Shown here: positions 5,301 through 6,610 of the stretch, one piece after another
Layout of the letters: each line of letters starts with the position of its first letter
Numbering within the stretch: the stretch's first letter is position 1
Assembly: GCA_030642425.1 (NCBI GenBank)
Contig: DAOWNU010000109.1
Span: 1-6,610 of the forward strand
DNA length: 6,610 nucleotides
DNA from: a bacterium
Lineage (GTDB): Bacteria > UBP14 > UBA6098
Direction: 5' to 3'
The notes under the pieces: generated by a model
Told to the model about the DNA's origin: nothing
Databases searched by the model: none
The model's input: the letters and a program-made list of their open reading frames with translations, nothing else
Program-made: the position numbers and the translations under genes

Positions 5301-6610
5301 CCACTTCCATACCGACCGGGCCGGTTAAAAGCTCGTAGGAAACGAGATCGCCGTCGGCATCGCTCGCAATTGCGAGATAAAACCACGGGAAACCGTCAAG
5401 AATGAGTGTATCGTTGGGGAATGTGAAAAAGACCGGCGGGTCGTTGACGGAGATCACGGTAACGAATACCGAATCCACAAGGATGTCCTCGCCGTCGGTC
5501 GCTGTGATTATTATCCACCCTTCGCCGTGGAAATCCGGCGCGAGGCTCACCCGAACGAACGAGGAATCGACAAGCGTGGCGACAATGTTCTCTTCCGTCG
5601 ATTCGACATCGTAGATCAATCCGGTAGGCGGCTCGAAAACCCATGCCAGCGGCGGCAGGTTCGTGTCGGGATCGTCTTCGAACATCACAAGATCGGGAAT
5701 TGGTTCGAGAACGCCGAGAGTCCAGCATCCGGCGGTCGGGCCGGGCATGCCGTTCGGGCCGTCGTTGTCGAGCGCCCTCACCGTGAAGAAATACTCGCGG
5801 GCACTGTCGAGGCCATCGACATAAGTGTGTATTTCCGTTCCCGGCGCGACGGGCGCGAGCGTGTCATAGACCGGCACGAATGTATAATCTATCGGGTCGA
5901 AATCGAAATCGGGCTGGAACCGTATCTCATAACCGATGCCGACCGTTCCAACATCGCCGTCATCGCCCGGAGCCGTGAATATCAACTCGATAGCGTTCGC
6001 GTCCAGATCGCCGCAGATCAGGTCTAATATCACGTCGGGCGGAATATCGTCACTGAACTCGTGCGTAACGATATGAAGAATATTGGAAATCGGCCCGGGA
6101 TTATCGACCTCGTCGAATGCCCTTCCCGCAATCCAGTAATCCGTTTCCTCGGTCAGGCCGTCAACATAGAGCGACTGTCTGGTTCCCGCGATTTCCGGCA
6201 CAGGAACGCCCGTTGTTATCTCCGGCTGAAGATCGAAATCGCCGACATCGAAGGCTGTATTCGACATACGGAACTCGTAACGATCCGCCGTGCCGACATC
6301 GCCGTCGTCGCCGGGGGAATCCCAATAAATCGTAAAATTACCCCAATCGACCTCGCGGGCCGCAAGCGTATCGATCTCGAATGCCGCCGGCGGCGTGTCG
6401 TCGGGTTCCGCGGGAGTTGTAAAATTCACCATATTCGATACGGGCGACTCGTTCGGCACCTCGTCATGAGTAACTATCGCCGCCCAGTATTCCGTTTCCG
6501 GAAGAAGGTCTTCGAGCCAGACATCCTGAACGGTTCCGGCAACCAGCGGCGCGGGCATTCCGGCGCCGAAGAAAGCTGGCGGCCAGACGAAATCGAAGAG
6601 GTCGTAGCCC
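2056..6610 (-). CDS. Giant multidomain secreted/surface protein with FlgD-Ig/T9SS-type C-terminal tail (5' partial)
   Basis: The frame is open to the right edge (17 in-frame codons precede the Met at 6558, and they align with the downstream repeats), so the true start lies outside. It stops at TAG 2058-2056. Residues below are counted from the Met at 6558. Modules, in order: the end of an FN3-like repeat (to ~50); FN3-like repeats at 54-167 and 169-282; a beta-sandwich ending in VNDPP (283-375); a cadherin/Ig-like domain with SDADGD (375-460); FN3 (461-556); a CBM9/DOMON-like domain starting PVLDGNLNESPW (567-750); a domain with NTGDGTAVW and YTNDP (751-855), recalling BACON/choice-of-anchor folds; a cohesin-like domain (860-993); a module with ATEDYDRGID (996-1125); paired GWNMISAP/GYW and GWIMLGSP/GQW units (1126-1275); a linker; and the sorting tail (1413-1500). 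No catalytic motif or dockerin is visible. The protein is strongly acidic with few Cys, as expected for an extracellular protein. The likely role is surface or extracellular binding or structure. The substrate is unknown, and domain names rest on pattern recognition only. Confidence 0.93.
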   Translation of the reverse strand, partial: GYDLFDFVWPPAFFGAGMPAPLVAGTVQDVWLEDLLPETEYWAAIVTHDEVPNESPVSNMVNFTTPAEPDDTPPAAFEIDTLAAREVDWGNFTIYWDSPGDDGDVGTADRYEFRMSNTAFDVGDFDLQPEITTGVPVPEIAGTRQSLYVDGLTEETDYWIAGRAFDEVDNPGPISNILHIVTHEFSDDIPPDVILDLICGDLDANAIELIFTAPGDDGDVGTVGIGYEIRFQPDFDFDPIDYTFVPVYDTLAPVAPGTEIHTYVDGLDSAREYFFTVRALDNDGPNGMPGPTAGCWTLGVLEPIPDLVMFEDDPDTNLPPLAWVFEPPTGLIYDVESTEENIVATLVDSSFVRVSLAPDFHGEGWIIITATDGEDILVDSVFVTVISVNDPPVFFTFPNDTLILDGFPWFYLAIASDADGDLVSYELLTGPVGMEVDISGYSSWLPIDIEGTYTIEIMAYDAGDTTVQEFNVVVIKTTHPVFVPQNLRALDGFRGCIPLMWEAPPAVMTGLPVDLSHYRIHRSEYFDIGYEVIADSVPYNSYADNTVDPGRLYFYKVQAVYVDPDFFSGFSNIDGGASLEGNLLYSNYVTGPPPVLDGNLNESPWFKATRAELAADAQILLMNDLYTLYVGMDAFVTIVDGYRFLFFFDDGYSRTGAADIPTEGYYERIYVAGAPTDVYFYPINADSAEISRITVPARGAFESVAPGYSSVEMFIDMTAVEEFFALPADSIGVGFQVLNEVGDTLIEWPLAVDLSAADELGTMLLGAPGGVPAFALEPTILVVYLEEGWEIDKNIILHNTGDGTAVWSLVEDASWVDIDPEYDLIPPGTIENIIAHFEAGTLDVGTYTEYVSFYTNDPIISEHELRIDFHVTPKIPAHYLEVYPPEETVADPSDLIEVPIYVGETYTNEITHLDFTVIADDDFLSPLNVTRGGDLPPDWVLVIRNIGSDRVLVRLVGPTPLAGPAELIRIEYAVNPDVLNGRSCRIEVADLLINYGMEFLPIPVPLGGVFIVGGELRYFWHGMLNYYNASWELQDSISFGLLDAATEDYDRGIDVLNLPPFPGLSDAWFLSGDWRFLGTDIRPTGTMVKWRAHFAEDGYIVWDPRQMWKGLLINDWLDMTGDSLFLVHAGEVVEITFDATPGSYDWEIDLARGWNMISAPVTLPSMSISALFPHAFGVWTWSSSIQAYVDASVVEIGKGYWVLSNIDTSYIRTGNAVYHFDRGLPTGWIMLGSPAHRTYLSDQEITPPDAILDGTFYYFETEGTPRYESTDEFVPGLGQWIYTMSPANIRVTSIYLPKEAPIYEPEPVISGRMYFADDAGCFAKFAMTEIPFDRPAPPPIPNSGNRIVFDGDMPLLQSENSIGVVGEWNGVLEAAKDTRIEWIVTGKAEFTIAIDGETFDMTEVDGLNITAGTHTFKIVADRNLPDRLALLPNTPNPFNAATELHFALPDEADIELSIYDVTGRNVRTLVEDKLPAGYHRAVWDGRSDTGGDLPSGIYFSVLRSSDKTVNRKLLMVK
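3580..3981 (-). other. Cohesin-like domain within the large protein
   Basis: The segment has the strand order expected of a cohesin-type sandwich. It opens with VADPSDLIEVPIYVG, then THLDFTVIADDDFLSPLNV, then a run with PAELIRIEYAV, and closes with EVADLLINYG and GGVFIVGG. Cohesins bind dockerins in cellulosomes, but cohesin-like folds are common in non-cellulosomal surface proteins. No dockerin repeat is visible in this window, so a scaffolding role is not supported. The assignment is by pattern only. Confidence 0.5.
4309..4860 (-). other. CBM9/DOMON-like domain within the large protein
   Basis: This part of the large protein opens with PPVLDGNLNESPW, matching the usual opening of family-9 carbohydrate-binding and related DOMON-type sandwiches (ligand-domain pattern 'DG...E..W..A'). 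The second strand pair, NDLYTLYVGMDA, fits the 'd...LYvav.a' segment of that fold. If correct, it is the best candidate for a ligand- or sugar-binding part of the protein. The specificity cannot be read from the sequence, and related domains also bind haem or act only as structural units. Confidence 0.55.
5713..6610 (-). repeat. Tandem FN3-like protein repeats with GDDGDVGT signature (at least three copies, first truncated)
   Basis: The modules repeat at about 115-116 residues (roughly 345 bp) inside the large gene. Two full copies carry SPGDDGDVGT followed by YEFR, and APGDDGDVGT followed by YEIR. Each copy also has an ETxYW or REYFF strand about 55 residues later, and a DDTPP or DDIPP start. 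The in-frame residues at the window edge (YDLFDF, then LEDLLPETEYW) match the second half of the same unit. A third copy, and probably more, therefore lie at or beyond the right edge. Repeats of this kind are known from secreted proteins of FCB-type and candidate-phylum bacteria. The FN3 fold is inferred from the pattern. Confidence 0.8.

Overview
The window reads as chromosomal DNA of a Gram-negative bacterium. Both genes lie on the minus strand. One encodes an Omp85-superfamily outer-membrane barrel. The other encodes a very large mosaic surface or secreted protein ending in a FlgD-Ig/type IX secretion (T9SS)-like sorting tail. That pairing, with fibronectin-like repeats carrying a GDDGDVGT signature and a cohesin-like module, is typical of the Fibrobacteres-Chlorobi-Bacteroidetes (FCB) side of the tree and its uncultured relatives (for example Cloacimonadota, Marinimicrobia, Zixibacteria, WOR-3-like lineages). 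Base composition looks moderately GC-rich by eye. The exact phylum cannot be fixed from this piece.

Layout in the direction of transcription (right to left). (1) From 6610 to 2056 runs one open frame of 1517 in-window codons. It is open at the right edge, so its 5' end, signal peptide and promoter lie outside. It is a chain of beta-sandwich modules: at least three tandem FN3-like repeats, two cadherin/Ig-like domains, another FN3 domain, a CBM9/DOMON-like domain, a domain with an NTG...TNDP pattern, a cohesin-like domain, a module with an ATEDYDRGID signature, a double GW(N/I)M module and the C-terminal tail. (2) From 2056 to 2004 is a 51-bp gap filled largely by a perfect 26-bp palindrome followed by six T, a convincing intrinsic terminator that ends 3 bases before the next start codon. 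(3) From 2004 to 331 is a complete 557-residue Omp85-type protein with POTRA-like repeats, an LRGY motif and a terminal Phe. (4) From 330 to 1 there is no gene. A nested repeat block (81-327) begins 3 bp beyond the Omp85 stop codon, and an AT-rich stretch (1-80) follows.

How the parts may work together: the large protein is probably exported through a T9SS-like route and displayed or released, while the Omp85 protein belongs to the outer-membrane assembly/translocation superfamily. Their adjacency is suggestive, but nothing in the sequence proves that one handles the other. I see no CRISPR array, RNA gene, transposase, phage gene or defence system. No new molecular system is demonstrated here. 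The items most worth a second look are the terminator/leader overlap, the nested repeat block and the modular architecture of the large protein.
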